Shown in pieces: positions 62,956 through 64,000 of a DNA stretch of 64,000 nucleotides. The position numbers and the translations under genes are program-made. Source of the DNA: Microbacterium kyungheense (GTDB lineage: Bacteria; Actinomycetota; Actinomycetes; Actinomycetales; Microbacteriaceae); contig NZ_VFPE01000002.1 of the NCBI RefSeq assembly GCF_006783905.1, positions 248,001-312,000 of the forward strand, written 5' to 3'. How positions within the stretch are numbered: the stretch's first letter is position 1; each line of letters starts with the position of its first letter. The notes below the pieces were generated by a model. The model searched no databases. It was not told the origin of the DNA and saw nothing but the letters and a program-made list of their open reading frames with translations.

Positions 62956-62988
62956 TTACGGATGTCGGTACCCATATGTAGTATTGGT
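62956..62988 (+). promoter_or_regulatory. nrd promoter with a possible operator over the -10
   Basis: TTACGG (62956-62961), 17 bp, and TAGTAT (62979-62984) form a promoter for nrdHIE, about 50 bp before nrdH. ACCCATA (62970-62976) and TATTGGT (62982-62988) make an inverted repeat with one mismatch over the -10. The 349-bp gap (62689-63037) otherwise holds no gene. NrdR is the usual regulator, but this repeat is not a clear NrdR box. Confidence 0.5.
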
Positions 62989-63037
62989 CTCCCGGCGGGG
63001 GGACTGCCGGAGAAGGAACGACGGGAGCAGAATCGAC

Positions 63038-63271
63038 ATGGCGATCACGGTCTACACCAAGCCCGCGTGCGTGCAGTGCACGGCGACTTACCGTGCCCTC
63101 GACTCGAAGGGCATCGAGTACGAAGTCCACGACCTTTCGGAGGACCCCACGGCCCTCGAGCAGGTCAAGGCGCTGGGCTACCTCCAGGCGCCGGTCGTCA
63201 TCACCGATGAGGACCACTGGTCGGGCTTCCGTCCCGACAAGATCGACGAGCTCGCCGCGCGTCTGAGCTGA
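63038..63271 (+). CDS. nrdH: Glutaredoxin-like NrdH-redoxin
   Basis: The 77-residue protein has [20 protein letters not shown] with the redox pair C-V-Q-C, then [20 protein letters not shown] and [20 protein letters not shown], all characteristic of NrdH. It delivers electrons from thioredoxin reductase to the class Ib ribonucleotide reductase encoded next door. ATG at 63038 lies after GGGAG. nrdI begins four bases after the stop. Confidence 0.96.
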   Translation: MAITVYTKPACVQCTATYRALDSKGIEYEVHDLSEDPTALEQVKALGYLQAPVVITDEDHWSGFRPDKIDELAARLS

Positions 63272-63275
63272 CATC

Positions 63276-63722
63276 ATGTCTGCTCTCGTGGCGCAGCGCG
63301 TCGCGACGAGCGCACCGCTGCTGGTCTACTTCTCGAGCGTGTCGGGCAACACCGCGCGTTTCATCGAGAAGCTCGGCGCACGGGCGGTCCGGATTCCGCT
63401 GCATTCGACGGATCCGGCGCTCATGGTCGACGAGCCGTACGTCCTCGTGACACCCACCTATGGCGGAGGCCAGGGGCGGGGTGTCGAGAAGGGCGCCGTT
63501 CCCAAGCAGGTCATCCGGTTCCTCAACGACGAGCGAAACCGCAGCCTCATCCGCGGAGTGATCTCCGCAGGGAACACCAACTTCGGCGAGCACTTCTGCA
63601 TCGCCGGCGACATCATCAGCCGCAAGTGCCACGTGCCGCACTTGTACCGGCTAGAGGTATTCGGCACGCCTGAAGATGTGGAACGCGTGAGCGCGGGATT
63701 GGAACGATGGTGGGAACTCTGA
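63276..63722 (+). CDS. nrdI: Flavodoxin-like NrdI
   Basis: The 148-residue protein has the flavin site [40 protein letters not shown] and [20 protein letters not shown]. NrdI supplies the oxidant for the dimanganese cofactor of class Ib ribonucleotide reductase, so this operon probably uses a manganese-type NrdF that would lie beyond the window. It follows nrdH by four bases and overlaps the nrdE start by 16 bases. Confidence 0.96.
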   Translation: MSALVAQRVATSAPLLVYFSSVSGNTARFIEKLGARAVRIPLHSTDPALMVDEPYVLVTPTYGGGQGRGVEKGAVPKQVIRFLNDERNRSLIRGVISAGNTNFGEHFCIAGDIISRKCHVPHLYRLEVFGTPEDVERVSAGLERWWEL

Positions 63723-64000
63723 CGCAGATGGACTTCAAGACGGAGGCACGCTTCGAGGGCATGGACTATCACGCCCTCAACGCGATGCTCAACCTGTACG
63801 ACGCGAACGGCCAGATCCAGTTCGACGCCGACAAGCGCGCGGCGCGGGAGTACTTCCTGCAGCACGTGAACCAGAACACCGTGTTCTTCCACTCGCTCAA
63901 GGAGCGTCTGGACTACCTCGTCGAGAAGGAGTACTACGAGGGCGCGGTGCTCGACAAGTACTCGTTCGAGTACATCCAGAAGCTCAACGACCTCGCGTAC
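63707..64000 (+). CDS. nrdE: Ribonucleotide reductase alpha subunit, N-terminal part
   Basis: The sequence runs off the window after 98 residues. It reads [60 protein letters not shown], the N-terminal domain of class Ib NrdE. ATG at 63707 gives overlap with nrdI, and ATG at 63728 (DFKTEARF) is an alternative. It catalyses reduction of ribonucleotides with NrdF, supported by NrdH and NrdI. Confidence 0.95.
   Translation, partial: MVGTLTQMDFKTEARFEGMDYHALNAMLNLYDANGQIQFDADKRAAREYFLQHVNQNTVFFHSLKERLDYLVEKEYYEGAVLDKYSFEYIQKLNDLAY

Noticed and set aside
62870-62990. NrdR box upstream of nrdH
   Set aside because: I could not match any 16-base site to the usual consensus; only the weak inverted repeat at the -10 remains.

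Overview
The window is GC-rich actinobacterial chromosome, most likely from Microbacteriaceae and probably Microbacterium or a close relative. The support is an Lsr2 nucleoid protein, a DUF222-HNH (13E12-type) gene, a coproporphyrin-type heme cluster with hemQ, NrdHIE, many GTG starts, several apparently leaderless genes, and dense use of the word GGATGCCG/CGGCATCC. These assignments are read from the sequence and from family knowledge; no search was run.

Region 1 (1-7026) looks like the right end of an integrative element. A tyrosine recombinase (5616-6746) ends about 200 bp from the 3' end of a tRNA-Arg(CCT) gene (6955-7026). Inside the element lie a NudG-like Nudix hydrolase, a nuclease joining an SRA-like DNA-reading domain to a PD-(D/E)XK core, a second nuclease-like protein, a GIY-YIG nuclease with a RAMA-like tail, a frameshifted unknown gene and a small basic protein. 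I read this as a cluster for sensing modified DNA. It is the best candidate for an undescribed system here. The element has almost none of the GGATGCCG words that fill the rest of the window.

Region 2 (7.1-21.4 kb) is core genome: a cysteine-less IscA-like protein, pntAB transhydrogenase, lsr2, a GAF-LuxR regulator, an MGMT homologue without its catalytic cysteine, a large degenerate superfamily 1 helicase, mscL, a FmdB-type zinc ribbon, 5-formyl-THF cyclo-ligase, galU, a RimJ-like acetyltransferase, a membrane/coiled-coil protein and tRNA-Ala(CGC). Region 3 (21.4-27.2 kb) holds a membrane protein, a GntR/MFS pair, corA and an ABC transporter of the FtsX type.

Region 4 (27.3-34.8 kb) is the heme cluster. 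hemE, cgoX, hemQ, hemC, hemB and hemL run leftward, mostly with 4-8 bp overlaps, and hemA runs rightward. Only 17 bp separate the hemE and hemA start codons. hemD and the ferrochelatase gene are not in the window.

Region 5 (35-47.3 kb) carries a secreted beta-helix protein, an ArsR/MFS pair, a TM2 protein, an SOS-type DUF222-HNH gene, a P-type metal ATPase, a ZIP transporter, an acyl-CoA ligase and an amino-acid dehydrogenase. Region 6 (47.5-57.7 kb) is histidine use (IclR regulator, hutH, hutU, hutI, and a hutG-like gene further on), interrupted by an array of semi-palindromic repeats and a secreted GH43 arabinanase with twin operators. Region 7 (57.7-64 kb) holds DUF445, acyl-CoA dehydrogenase, alpha/beta hydrolase and MFS genes, and the start of nrdHIE, which runs off the window.
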